Positions 39,404 to 48,226 of a stretch of DNA of 64,000 nt are shown here, piece after piece. Both the position numbers and the translations under genes were made by a program. The stretch spans positions 3,737,588 to 3,801,587 of the forward strand of contig NZ_CP062788.1 of NCBI RefSeq assembly GCF_025136295.1, read 5' to 3'. Every line of letters starts with the position of its first letter. Positions within the stretch are counted from its first letter, which is position 1. This DNA is from Aestuariispira ectoiniformans (GTDB lineage: Bacteria > Pseudomonadota > Alphaproteobacteria > UBA8366 > Aestuariispiraceae). The notes beneath the pieces are model-generated. The model searched no databases. It saw nothing but the letters and a program-made list of their open reading frames with translations, and was not told where the DNA came from.

Positions 39404-39957
39404 TATTCTTCTCCCATCAAAACCTTCGCGCGCTCTGGCATGCCATGGCGCATCTCGTCAGAAAACATCAGCAAGGATAAGTCGTCCATCCGCGATGGAT
39501 ACAAAATGCCATCCAGATGATCGCATTCATGTTGTACCACGCGGGCATGGAATCCGTCCAACACCATATCAATGGGATCACCCTCTAAATTCAGGGCCTT
39601 GAGGTGGATTTCTTGCCAGCGCGGCACCAGCCCGGTCAACCCAGGCACGGACAGACATCCCTCCCAGTCATAGACCAGTTCATCACCGAGCGGCGTAATT
39701 TCCGGATTGATCAAAACCGTCAGCGGGACATCCTTTTCAACCGGTCCACGCCCCCGACCCGCCTTGACGAAATAGATCACCATGCGCAGGGATTCATGCA
39801 CCTGCGGCGCCGCCAAGCCTGTTCCGGCGGCATCAAGCATGGTATCCACCATGTCTGAAAACAACTGACGGAGTTCAGGCGCGGTTGGATCGACGACCGG
39901 GCTTGCCGCCTGGGTCAGTACGGGATGGCCCATCCGGGCGATTTTGAGTATCGACAT
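39403..39957 (-). CDS. def: Peptide deformylase
   Basis: Removes the N-formyl group from nascent proteins. All three metal/active-site motifs are intact: GTGLAAPQV, EGCLSVPG with the Cys ligand, and QHECDHLDG with the His ligands and catalytic Glu. 184 aa from ATG 39957. It is upstream of the COQ9 gene and not beside fmt, so the genome may carry another deformylase gene with fmt. Confidence 0.96.
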   Translation of the reverse strand: MSILKIARMGHPVLTQAASPVVDPTAPELRQLFSDMVDTMLDAAGTGLAAPQVHESLRMVIYFVKAGRGRGPVEKDVPLTVLINPEITPLGDELVYDWEGCLSVPGLTGLVPRWQEIHLKALNLEGDPIDMVLDGFHARVVQHECDHLDGILYPSRMDDLSLLMFSDEMRHGMPERAKVLMGEE

Positions 39958-40042
39958 ACCCGTAATATGATACCCTACGCGCCGCTCATCAAGCGGCAAA
40001 AATGCCGCGTATAAGGCCCTTCCCTTCCGTTTGGCCTTGTGC

Positions 40043-40079
40043 TATAAGCATAGCAACTTCATGAGATGGTCTTATGAAG
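40043..40079 (+). promoter_or_regulatory. rpsU promoter -10 and 5' leader hairpin
   Basis: TATAAG at 40043-40048 is a good -10. A 9-base stem follows, CTTCATGAG (40057-40065) with CTTATGAAG (40071-40079), one G-U pair and a five-base loop. Transcription would begin close to the start of the stem, so the mRNA would begin with this hairpin. It lies 36 bases before the rpsU start. Confidence 0.55.
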
Positions 40080-40115
40080 GCATTAATCTTTTGACTAGAA
40101 AGTAGGTGAAAGTCC

Positions 40116-40319
40116 ATGCAGGTTGTCGTACGCGATAACAACGTGGATCAGGCTCTACGCGCTCTCAAGAAGAAGCTTCAACGTGAAGGCGTCTTCCGCG
40201 AGATGAAACTGCGCCGGCATTTTGAAAAGCCGTCGGAGAAAAAAGCGCGCGTAAAAGCTGAAGCGGTCCGGCGCCATCGCAAACTGATGCGTAAACGCCT
40301 CGAACGCGAAGGCTTCTAG
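40116..40319 (+). CDS. rpsU: 30S ribosomal protein S21
   Basis: 67 aa, very basic, with the S21 pattern [61 protein letters not shown] precedes ATG 40116. Monocistronic: a promoter with leader hairpin before it and a strong terminator after it. Confidence 0.97.
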   Translation: MQVVVRDNNVDQALRALKKKLQREGVFREMKLRRHFEKPSEKKARVKAEAVRRHRKLMRKRLEREGF

Positions 40320-40355
40320 AGCCGAGCTTATTCCGCAGACTTCGGTTTGCCGTGA

Positions 40356-40385
40356 ACGTCCTTGGGTCGCCTCAAGGGCGTTTTT
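40356..40385 (+). terminator. Rho-independent terminator after rpsU
   Basis: A 9-base stem ACGTCCTTG (40356-40364) / CAAGGGCGT (40373-40381) with one G-U pair, then TTTTT. Confidence 0.85.
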
Positions 40386-40495
40386 GCGTTTCAGGGTTAA
40401 TTTACTGGCACCGTCACTCTTTTCAAAATGGCCCTCGCCTTTCCACACGACCCCCATCAAAATGATGGCCAATCAGGATGATAGAAGGCAGCACG

Positions 40496-40933
40496 ATGGC
40501 AACAAAAAGCACAAAGGAAGCCTGGTCGGTTTCACCGGAGGAATACGGTCGATCGTTAAACGGCTTCGGCGTCAATCTGCTGGTTCGTGATATGGAGGCG
40601 AGCCTTGCCTTCGCCCAGGACGTCTTGCAGGCGGAAACCGTCTATTGGAATGAGGATTTCGCCGTCCTGCGCCGGGGCGGGGCAAGCTGGATGCTGCATG
40701 CGGACCATACCTATGAGGACAATCCGCTGCTGGGCTTTGTACAAGGACAGGAAGGGCGCGGCGCAGGCGTCGAACTGCGCCTGTACGACCTGGACCCGGA
40801 CGCCACGGAAGCACGTGCGCGTACAAGGGGCGACCATGTTCTGTCCGGGGCGCAGGACAAGCCTCACGGACTTCGAGAATGCTACCTGCTTGACCCCGAT
40901 GGCTATTGTTGGGTCCCAAGCCGTCCCCTATAA
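40496..40933 (+). CDS. VOC (glyoxalase-like) family protein
   Basis: A 145-aa single-module vicinal-oxygen-chelate protein: LNGFGVNLLVRDMEASLAFAQDVLQAETVYW, then GVELRLYDLDPDATEARAR and ECYLLDPDGYCWVPSRPL. ATG 40496 has GAAGG 8 bases upstream and is preferred over ATG 40478. The usual metal ligands are only partly recognisable (Glu in GVELRLY is a candidate), so it might be a binding protein rather than an enzyme. Followed 30 bases later by a GNAT gene. Confidence 0.82.
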   Translation: MATKSTKEAWSVSPEEYGRSLNGFGVNLLVRDMEASLAFAQDVLQAETVYWNEDFAVLRRGGASWMLHADHTYEDNPLLGFVQGQEGRGAGVELRLYDLDPDATEARARTRGDHVLSGAQDKPHGLRECYLLDPDGYCWVPSRPL

Positions 40934-40963
40934 CATTTCCATAGTAGAAATAAGGGGGATAAC

Positions 40964-41506
40964 ATGGGGCTGCAAAAACCCGACGACCTGATCATAAAAA
41001 CCGAACGCCTGACCTTGCGCCCGCGGGTCAAGGCGGACGCAGATGTCTTGCACGCGTCCTTCAGCGACCCGGAACTCATGAAATACTGGAGCCGCCCGCC
41101 CACCACGTCTCTGGAGGAAACCCGCACTTACGTTACCAATAATCTCGAGAGAAATGTCGACCTCTGCTGCTTGTGGAGCATTGACTATGAGGGAAGTCTT
41201 GCCGGAACGGTCGACCTGTTCGGCTGGCATGATGACATGATGGAACTGGGTTATCTGGTGGCGAAACAACACCAGGGCAAAGGCCTGTCCTACGAAGCGG
41301 CAAAGGCAGTTGTTGATTTTGGTTTCGGTAAACTCGACCTGCACCGGATCGAGGCCCAGCTTCACCCGGATAATGCCGCCTCTTCCGGCCTGCTGGAAAA
41401 GCTGGGCTTTCAGCGCGAGGGCCATTTACGGCTGAATTATTGCATCGAAGGCACCTACAGCGACACGCTGATCTACGGCCTGCTGGCCAGCGATCCACGC
41501 CCCTGA
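40964..41506 (+). CDS. GNAT acetyltransferase, RimJ/RimL-like
   Basis: A 180-aa N-acetyltransferase. TERLTLRPRVKADADVLHASFSDPELMKYWSRP is the RimJ/RimL start; the acetyl-CoA loop is VAKQHQGKGLSYEAAKAVVDFGF, and LHRIEAQLHPDNAASSGLLEKLGFQREG is the typical C-terminal part. Probably acetylates a protein N-terminus or a small amine; substrate unknown. AAGGGGGAT precedes the start. Possibly cotranscribed with the VOC gene. Confidence 0.9.
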   Translation: MGLQKPDDLIIKTERLTLRPRVKADADVLHASFSDPELMKYWSRPPTTSLEETRTYVTNNLERNVDLCCLWSIDYEGSLAGTVDLFGWHDDMMELGYLVAKQHQGKGLSYEAAKAVVDFGFGKLDLHRIEAQLHPDNAASSGLLEKLGFQREGHLRLNYCIEGTYSDTLIYGLLASDPRP

Positions 41507-41510
41507 CAAG

Positions 41511-41537
41511 CAAAAAGGGCGGCCGAAGCCGCCCTTA
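41511..41537. terminator. Bidirectional terminator between GNAT and amidohydrolase genes
   Basis: Perfect 9-base stem AAGGGCGGC (41515-41523) / GCCGCCCTT (41528-41536). On the minus strand a T5 run follows, ending the six-gene peptide operon. On the plus strand it ends the GNAT transcript with a weaker tail. Confidence 0.85.
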
Positions 41538-41560
41538 CCGCTTTAAGGCAAGCCGTCCGC

Positions 41561-42745
41561 TTAGCGAACAGCTTCCCCCCACTTAAACACTTGGCGATGG
41601 TTTGCCGTATCGGCTGCCATATTGATATCCTCAACCGGGTTGCCATTGACCACCAGCAGGTCTGCCATAGCGCCTTCACCGACATAGCCCTGGTCTTCGA
41701 GGCCCATCAGGTCAGCCCCGTTGAAGGTGCCGCAGACCAGCGCATCCTTGGGCGCCATGCCATAATCCACCATCAGGGACAATTCCTGCGGATTGTCGCC
41801 ATGCCGGTTGAAGGGCGTGCCTGCATCCGTCCCCATGGCGATCTTGCCGCCGGCCTTATAGAAGGTCTTGAAGGATTCCTGGTGACGTTCCGCCACGCGA
41901 TTGGCCTTTTCCACCACATAGGGCGGGATACCGCCCTTGGATGCGCCATCGACAATGTTGCGCAGGGCTGCGATCGTCGGCACCAGATAGGTCCCGCCAG
42001 CCAGCATCTCTTCCAGGCAGGTATCATCCATGAAAATACCATGCTCAATGGAATGGATGCCTGCGCGCACTGCGTTCAGGATGCCTTCCCCGCCCTGGGC
42101 GTGGCTGGCGGTCGTTTTGCGGAAACGACGTGCTTCCTGCACACCGGCCCGCATTTCTTCTGCAGTGTAATGCGCGTCTTCCGGGTCGACACCCGGGGTC
42201 ATGACACCGCCTGTCGCCATGATTTTGATCATGTCTGATCCGGCGTGGACCTGTTCACGAACGGCCTTGATCACCTCATCGCAGCCGTCAGCGATCCGGC
42301 CCCAACGGTTGCCGTGACCACCGGTCATGCAGATCATCCGGCCCGAGGCCATGATGGTCGGCCCCTGGAACTCGCCTTTCTTGATCGCATCACGAACCGC
42401 GAATTCCAGATAGTCCTTGCCACCGCAGTCGCGGATGGACGTGATGCCCGCGCGCAGGGTATCCTGCGCATGTTTCAGCGCAAGCACGGTAATCGCAGCA
42501 TCAGAAAGCTTGTCCATGGCGGCTTTCGGGTCTGCGGTTCCCGCCATGCAGAGATGCACATGGCAGTCCGTCAGGCCGGGCATCAGCGTGCCGCCGGTGG
42601 TATCCACCACTTCCCCGGCATAGCCTTCAAATTCTGCCATGGGGGCAACGCGCTTGATACGGTCACCTTCCACCAGAACGCCATAGCCTTCATAGGTCTC
42701 GCCCTTACCGTCGAAGACCAGGCCACCTTTAAACAGAATCGTCAT
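41561..42745 (-). CDS. Amidohydrolase (Xaa-Pro dipeptidase-like / imidazolonepropionase-like)
   Basis: A 394-aa metal-dependent amidohydrolase. The binuclear metal site is visible as DCHVHL near residue 60, Lys in MIKIMATGGV, His in SHAQGG and SIEHG and the final Asp in MGTDAGTPF. The close GGVMTPGVDPEDAHYT segment is shared with the group that hydrolyses Xaa-Pro/Xaa-Arg-type dipeptides or N-acyl compounds. Last gene of the operon, 17 bases after the ABC ATPase gene. It probably acts on the compound taken up by the transporter. Confidence 0.9.
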   Translation of the reverse strand: MTILFKGGLVFDGKGETYEGYGVLVEGDRIKRVAPMAEFEGYAGEVVDTTGGTLMPGLTDCHVHLCMAGTADPKAAMDKLSDAAITVLALKHAQDTLRAGITSIRDCGGKDYLEFAVRDAIKKGEFQGPTIMASGRMICMTGGHGNRWGRIADGCDEVIKAVREQVHAGSDMIKIMATGGVMTPGVDPEDAHYTAEEMRAGVQEARRFRKTTASHAQGGEGILNAVRAGIHSIEHGIFMDDTCLEEMLAGGTYLVPTIAALRNIVDGASKGGIPPYVVEKANRVAERHQESFKTFYKAGGKIAMGTDAGTPFNRHGDNPQELSLMVDYGMAPKDALVCGTFNGADLMGLEDQGYVGEGAMADLLVVNGNPVEDINMAADTANHRQVFKWGEAVR

Positions 42746-42762
42746 CGTCTATCCTTCCCCGT

Positions 42763-44517
42763 TCAATGCACCAGAACTGTGTCGCCTGCCTGCTGTTCCA
42801 CACTGTCGGACATTGGTGTCAGGGTGTTCAGCTTCGGCATCAGGCTCAACAAATGCCTGGTATAGTCATGCTGTGGATTCTCAAAGAGCTGTTCAGTTTC
42901 ACCAACCTCACACAATTCCCCGCCTTTCATCACACCGACGCGGTCACACATCTGGCGGATTACCGGCAGGTCATGGCTGATAAACAGCATCGTCAGGCCG
43001 AGCTCTTCCTGCAAGTCCTTCAGCAGGTTCAGGATTTGTGCCTGGATGGAAACATCGAGCGCCGATGTCGGTTCGTCACAGATCAGGAACCGCGGACGGG
43101 TCGCCAAGGCACGGGCAATGGAAATACGCTGACGCTGGCCGCCGGAGAATTCATGCGGATATTTCAGCGCGGCCTTCTCACCCAGCCCCACATGGTCCAG
43201 CAAATCGCGAACGATCTGTTCGGTTTCCTTGCGGGAACTGGTCAACCCGTGGAAGCGGATCGGTTCGGCGACAATGTCCATCACCTTCATCCGCGCGTTA
43301 AGCGAGGAATACGGGTCCTGGAAAATCATCTGCATCTGACGGCGGAACCCGTCCATTTCCTTTTCGGACCTGATTCCGGTCAGCTCCTTGCCAGCAAAGG
43401 TAATCGTACCGCCTGCCGGTCTGTAGAGGCCCGAAATCATCCGCGCCACGGTGGATTTCCCACTGCCGCTTTCGCCCACCAGCCCAAAAACCTCGCCCGG
43501 CTTGATGTCAAAGCTGACGCCTTTCACCGCATTGAAATACTTTCTGTTCTTCCTGAACAGCGCATCCTTGGCGATGAATTTCATCTGGAGGTCGTTGATC
43601 TCTAGCAGCGCACCATCGTGGTCGGCACCGAAATCGCGTGCCTGGCCCAGCCAGTGGGTTGAAATATCGAGCTGTTTTTTCGGCTCTTCCGCCGCCTCGA
43701 TATATTCCACCAGCGGGAAACGATCCAAGCGCACGTCCGGACGCGGCACGGCGCTGATCAGGCTCTTGGTATAGGGGTGGTCCGGATCGCCCAGGATTTT
43801 CTGGGTTGTTCCCTCTTCCACCAGATTGCCGCGATACATGACCGCAACCCGGTCCGTCACATCGGCAATCACACCCATATCGTGGGTGATGATCAACATG
43901 CCTACATTCTTTTCCCGGCACAGTTTCTTGATCAGATCCAGGATCTGCGCCTGGATACTGACATCAAGGGCTGTTGTCGGCTCGTCGGCGATGATCACCT
44001 CCGGCTCCGCACAAAGGGCGAGCGCGATCACCACGCGCTGGCGCATACCGCCGGAGAACTGATGGGGATACTGTTTCACGCGGCTTTCCGGATCGGGAAT
44101 CCCCACCTGACGCAGCATATCCACCGCCCGTTTCCTGGATTCCGCCTCGCCCAGCTTCAGATGCAGGTCTATGGTCTCCACCAACTGCTGTTCGATGGTC
44201 TGCAGCGGGTTGAGCGACGTCAGCGGGTCCTGGAAGATCATGCCGATGCGGCGGCCACGCAATTTGCGCTTGTCCGCCTCCGACAGATTATCAATTCGTT
44301 TACCTTCCAGATAGACCTCACCAGCGGCCATGCGGCCGGGTCGTTCGAGCAGGCCGATCACTGCATTGCCAATGGTCGATTTACCAGCACCGGATTCGCC
44401 CACGACACCGAGGACTTCACCCGGGTTCACGGTGAGCGATACGCCTTCCACAGCCACCATAACACCACGGCGGCTGGGAAACTCGATGCGCAGGTCTTTA
44501 ACTTCCAACAGAGACAT
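42763..44517 (-). CDS. Peptide ABC transporter, fused DppD-DppF-type ATPase
   Basis: 584 aa with two complete ABC domains. The first (residues ~1-265) has GESGAGKST, SGGMRQRVVIALALC and IIADEPTTALDVS; the second (residues ~310-570) has GESGSGKST, SGGQRQRISIARAL and LICDEPTSALDVS. Each is the oligopeptide/dipeptide type, normally encoded by two genes. It energises the permeases encoded just upstream. 15 bases separate it from the dppC-like gene. Confidence 0.95.
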   Translation of the reverse strand: MSLLEVKDLRIEFPSRRGVMVAVEGVSLTVNPGEVLGVVGESGAGKSTIGNAVIGLLERPGRMAAGEVYLEGKRIDNLSEADKRKLRGRRIGMIFQDPLTSLNPLQTIEQQLVETIDLHLKLGEAESRKRAVDMLRQVGIPDPESRVKQYPHQFSGGMRQRVVIALALCAEPEVIIADEPTTALDVSIQAQILDLIKKLCREKNVGMLIITHDMGVIADVTDRVAVMYRGNLVEEGTTQKILGDPDHPYTKSLISAVPRPDVRLDRFPLVEYIEAAEEPKKQLDISTHWLGQARDFGADHDGALLEINDLQMKFIAKDALFRKNRKYFNAVKGVSFDIKPGEVFGLVGESGSGKSTVARMISGLYRPAGGTITFAGKELTGIRSEKEMDGFRRQMQMIFQDPYSSLNARMKVMDIVAEPIRFHGLTSSRKETEQIVRDLLDHVGLGEKAALKYPHEFSGGQRQRISIARALATRPRFLICDEPTSALDVSIQAQILNLLKDLQEELGLTMLFISHDLPVIRQMCDRVGVMKGGELCEVGETEQLFENPQHDYTRHLLSLMPKLNTLTPMSDSVEQQAGDTVLVH

Positions 44518-44532
44518 TTTCTTAATCCCCCC

Positions 44533-45474
44533 TTAGCGCAGTTTCGGGTTCAGCGCATCGCGCAGCCAGTCACCCAGCAGGTTAACCGACAGAACCAACA
44601 GGATCAGGGCGATCCCCGGGAAGATCGTGATCCACCATTCCCCGGAGAAAAGATAATCGTTACCGATACGGATCAACGTGCCCAGCGACGGTGTGGTCGG
44701 CGGAACGCCGACCCCGAGGAAGCTGAGCGTTGCCTCGGTAATGATTGCAATCGCCAGATGAATGGTGCCGATCACCAGAACCGGCCCGGTAACGTTCGGC
44801 AGGATATGACGAACCAGAATGGTTGCCGGGCGAATCCCGATCACGCGAGCCGCCTGCACGTATTCCTTGCCCTTTTCCACCATAGTGGAGCCACGCACCG
44901 TACGCGCATATTGCACCCAGCCAGAAATGCCGATTGCAAAGACCAGAACGTAGATCGCGACCTCGTCATGCATCTCACGCGGCAAAATCCCCCTCGCGAC
45001 ACCATCGACCAGCAAAGCGATCAAAATGGCCGGGAAGGAAAGCTGCACGTCGGCAATACGCATGATCAGGACGTCAGTGCGACCACCGACATAGCCACTG
45101 ATAAGGCCAAGCGCCACACCCAACACGACGGAGAAAGCCACAGAGGCGAACCCGACGATCAGGGAAATCCGGGCACCATAAAGAATGGTCGACAGGATAT
45201 CGCGGCCCTGGTCGTCCGTTCCCAGCAGGAAGCGGGCATCGCCTTCGAATTCGTCCCAGAAGGGCGGCAGGCTGGCATCCATGATGTCGATGCTGGCCAG
45301 ATCGAAGGGGTTATGCGGCGCTACCCAGGGGGCGAATGTGGCCGCGAAAATAATAACCAGCGTCACCACTGCGGACAGGATAACGATGGGCGAATGGGAA
45401 AAGCTGTACCACAGGTCGCTGTCAAAAGCGCGTCGCAGTGTCTCACCCATTCCGGTACGATTGTTATTTGCCAT
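44533..45474 (-). CDS. Peptide ABC transporter permease, DppC type
   Basis: 313 aa with six membrane segments. The N-terminal pattern APWVAPHNPFD, FLLGTDDQGRDILSTILYGARISL and the EAA-loop YVQAARVIGIRPATILVRHILPN are those of DppC/OppC. ATG 45474 has GGAGGGG upstream; ATG/frame to 45492 would overlap dppB. Partner of the DppB-type permease. Confidence 0.95.
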   Translation of the reverse strand: MANNNRTGMGETLRRAFDSDLWYSFSHSPIVILSAVVTLVIIFAATFAPWVAPHNPFDLASIDIMDASLPPFWDEFEGDARFLLGTDDQGRDILSTILYGARISLIVGFASVAFSVVLGVALGLISGYVGGRTDVLIMRIADVQLSFPAILIALLVDGVARGILPREMHDEVAIYVLVFAIGISGWVQYARTVRGSTMVEKGKEYVQAARVIGIRPATILVRHILPNVTGPVLVIGTIHLAIAIITEATLSFLGVGVPPTTPSLGTLIRIGNDYLFSGEWWITIFPGIALILLVLSVNLLGDWLRDALNPKLR

Positions 45475-45488
45475 TGTTTCCCCTCCGT

Positions 45489-46472
45489 TCAACCGTTGGC
45501 CGTCGCCTTGTCGGCGCGAAGGCGCGGGTCGACGAGGAAATACAGAATGTCCACGGTGAGGTTGATCACCACGAAGAACAACGCAATCATGACCAGATAG
45601 GCCGCCATCACGGGGATATCGACCTCACTGATCGCCTGAATGAACAACAGGCCCATGCCCGGCCACTGGAATACACTTTCGGTGATAATCGCAAAGGCGA
45701 TAATCGACCCCAGTTGCAGACCGGTAATGGTGATCACCGGCACCATGGTGTTTTTCAACGCATGGCGGAAATGGATGGACCGGGTCGGCAGGCCACGCGC
45801 CTTGGCGAACTTGATAAAGTCCGTCCGCAGCACTTCCAGCATCTCGGCCCGTACAAGGCGCATGATCAACGTCATCTGGAACAGCGCCAGCGTGAAGGCC
45901 GGCATGATCAGGGCCTTCCAGCCGGATACGGTCAGGAAGCCGGTGGTCCACCAGCCGAGGCTTACCACCTCCCCGCGTCCGAATGTGGGCAGCACCTGCC
46001 AGACCACACCAAAGAGCAGGATCAGCAGGATACCGATCAGGAAGGTCGGCAACGACACCCCGACCAGGGACAACGTCATGAATAATTTGGATAGGGCGCT
46101 GTTTCTGTTCAACGCGGTATAAACCCCCATGGGGATACCGATTGCCAGTGCCAGAAAGGCGGACACAAACGACAATTCCAGGGTCGCCGGCATCCGTTCC
46201 GCGATCAGGTCGCTGACCGGTTGCTTCTGGCGATAGGAAAGACCGAAGTCACCCGTCGCAGCCTTGGCGATGAACCGGCCGAACTGAACCACAAAGGGGT
46301 CGTTCAATCCGAGGTTCTCACGCAATTGCTCGCGTTCCGCAAGTGTCGTGTCCTGACCGACCATATTGTTGATCGGGTCACCGACATAGTTGAACAGACT
46401 GAAAGCGATCAATGCCACGGTCAGCATGACCATAATGCTTTGCAACAGCCGCTTGAATATGAAGGAAATCAT
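45489..46472 (-). CDS. Peptide ABC transporter permease, DppB type
   Basis: 327 aa: FIFKRLLQSIMVMLTVALIAFSLF start, FGLSYRQKQPVSDLIAERMPATLEL and the EAA loop DFIKFAKARGLPTRSIHFRHALKNTM. Six membrane segments. ATG 46472 chosen, after a G-run; the frame runs to 46502. 14 bases before dppC. Confidence 0.95.
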   Translation of the reverse strand: MISFIFKRLLQSIMVMLTVALIAFSLFNYVGDPINNMVGQDTTLAEREQLRENLGLNDPFVVQFGRFIAKAATGDFGLSYRQKQPVSDLIAERMPATLELSFVSAFLALAIGIPMGVYTALNRNSALSKLFMTLSLVGVSLPTFLIGILLILLFGVVWQVLPTFGRGEVVSLGWWTTGFLTVSGWKALIMPAFTLALFQMTLIMRLVRAEMLEVLRTDFIKFAKARGLPTRSIHFRHALKNTMVPVITITGLQLGSIIAFAIITESVFQWPGMGLLFIQAISEVDIPVMAAYLVMIALFFVVINLTVDILYFLVDPRLRADKATANG

Positions 46473-46536
46473 GACTGGGCCCCCACAGACCGTCCGATAC
46501 AAAAAACAAACGAATAAACTCTTGGTAGAATTTATT

Positions 46537-46580
46537 CTGGAAAAGAAAACGGCCCGGGTGCTCTGGTGAGCCCCGGGCCG
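46537..46580 (-). terminator. Internal terminator between binding-protein and permease genes
   Basis: Perfect 9-base GC stem CGGCCCGGG (46550-46558) / CCCGGGCCG (46572-46580), followed on the minus strand by TTTTCTTTTCC. It lies 14 bases after the binding-protein stop, inside the operon. A partial terminator here would give more binding protein than permease, as in many ABC operons. Confidence 0.8.
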
Positions 46581-46594
46581 CAGCTTATTTCCAG

Positions 46595-48190
46595 TTACGG
46601 CATTACCACGTTGCGAATGTCGAGGACATTGTCTGCACGCTGGGCAACACTGACGCCGTCACGCACGCCCCAGGAGAGCGGCTGCTGATGGATCGGCAGG
46701 TAGCCGACTTCATCCTTGACGATCTTGAAGCCTTCATCGAACAGCGCCTGACGCTTGGCCGGGTCGGTTTCCGTACCGATCTGTGCGGTCAGCTCGTCAA
46801 CACGCTTGTTGCAGAAGTTACCCAGGTTGAACAGGCCCAACTGGTTTTCGCGATCCTGGCAGTGCATCAGGTTCTGATAAGCGTTATGCGCATCGATGGA
46901 GCTCGGCGTCCAACCCAGCAGGTAGAAGCTGGTGTCGAAATCGTTGGTTGCCAGAACCTTGGCGAAATACTTGGATTTCGGCTGTGCGTTCACATTAATC
47001 TTCACACCGACCTTGGCCAGCATGCTGGCGACCGCCTGACAGATTTTCTCGTCGTTCACATAGCGGTTGTTCGGGCAGTCCATGCTAACTTCAAAGCCGT
47101 TCGGATAACCGGCTTCCTGCAGCAGGGCGATGGATTTTTTCGGGTTATATTCATAAGGCTTGTTCAGCGCCTTGTTGAAGCCATTGATCTGCGGTGCAAC
47201 CAACAGGCCCGCCGGGGTTGCCGCCCCACGCATGATCTTTTTCTTGATCGCGCTCAGGTTAATTGCATGAGCAAAGGCTTCACGAACGCGCTTGTCCTTG
47301 AACGGGTTCTTGCCTTTGACATTGGAATAAAGCAGCTCATCGCGGCTCTGGTCCATGCCGAGGAAGATAGTGCGGGCTTCCGGACCGGTCAGCGGCTTGA
47401 CGCCGTCAGCTTCGTCCAGGCGTTTCCAGTCCTGGACCGGCACCGGGTAGATCAGGTCCATTTCACCGGAGATCAATGCCGCAACACGGGTTGCCGCCTG
47501 TTTGATCGGGGTGAATTCAACGTCGGTGACGTTGGACTTGATGTCTGCCCAGTAACCGTCGAAACGGGTCAGCGTGGTTTTCACGTCCGGCTGACGTTCA
47601 ACAACCTTGAACGGGCCCGTACCGTTTGCATGCAGACCGGCATAGTTGTTTTCCGTGCCGCCGCTAGCATTCACAGACGTGGTCGTGTTGTGTGCTTCCG
47701 ACCATTCCTTGTCCATGATGTAGAGCGTGGTCATCTCCTGCATCAGGATCGGCATCGGGTCTGCGGTCCAGGCTTCGATAGTGAAATCGTCGACCTTCGT
47801 CATCTTCTTGATGGCGCCGGCCCGGACTTTCATGTCAGAGCCTTCGCTCAAGGCGCGCTGCCAGGAGAAGATCACGTCGTCGGCCGTCAGGTCTCCGCCG
47901 TCATGGAATTTCACACCCTTGCGGATATGGAAAATCCATTTGTTGGGCTCCGGATTTTCCCAGGATTCCGCCAGGGCCGGAATCAGCCCCAGGTTTTCAT
48001 CATAGGCCGTCAGACCTTCATAAATGTTCCCCCAGAAACCCAGCGAGAAGGTTTCGTTCAGGCTGTGCGGGTCCAACGACTGGACGTCACCCTGGAAGGA
48101 ATATTTAAACGTTTCTGCCTGTGCCGGCATAACAGCCGCCGCAACGCCAAGCGCCACTGCCGCCATCAACGATTTTTTCAGCATATTCAT
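46595..48190 (-). CDS. Peptide ABC transporter substrate-binding protein (SBP_bac_5)
   Basis: A signal peptide (KKSLMAAVALGVAAAVMPAQA) precedes a family 5 binding protein: DVQSLDPHSLNETFSLGFWGNIYEGLT, SWENPEPNKWIFHIRKGVKFHDGGDLTADDVIFSW and the C-terminal YLPIHQQPLSWGVRDGV. 531 aa, normal. Captures a peptide or peptide-like compound in the periplasm for the DppBC-DF transporter. 36 bases after the argE-like gene. Confidence 0.95.
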   Translation of the reverse strand: MNMLKKSLMAAVALGVAAAVMPAQAETFKYSFQGDVQSLDPHSLNETFSLGFWGNIYEGLTAYDENLGLIPALAESWENPEPNKWIFHIRKGVKFHDGGDLTADDVIFSWQRALSEGSDMKVRAGAIKKMTKVDDFTIEAWTADPMPILMQEMTTLYIMDKEWSEAHNTTTSVNASGGTENNYAGLHANGTGPFKVVERQPDVKTTLTRFDGYWADIKSNVTDVEFTPIKQAATRVAALISGEMDLIYPVPVQDWKRLDEADGVKPLTGPEARTIFLGMDQSRDELLYSNVKGKNPFKDKRVREAFAHAINLSAIKKKIMRGAATPAGLLVAPQINGFNKALNKPYEYNPKKSIALLQEAGYPNGFEVSMDCPNNRYVNDEKICQAVASMLAKVGVKINVNAQPKSKYFAKVLATNDFDTSFYLLGWTPSSIDAHNAYQNLMHCQDRENQLGLFNLGNFCNKRVDELTAQIGTETDPAKRQALFDEGFKIVKDEVGYLPIHQQPLSWGVRDGVSVAQRADNVLDIRNVVMP

Positions 48191-48226
48191 TACTAAACTG
48201 CCCCCTGTTCAAAGGTTCATATGCGC

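Noticed and set aside
43777-45600. 607-codon plus-strand ORF
   Set aside because: It lies antisense to the DppD-DppF and DppC genes and encodes a composition typical of reverse-strand shadows (Gln/His/Arg-rich). No domain recognised.
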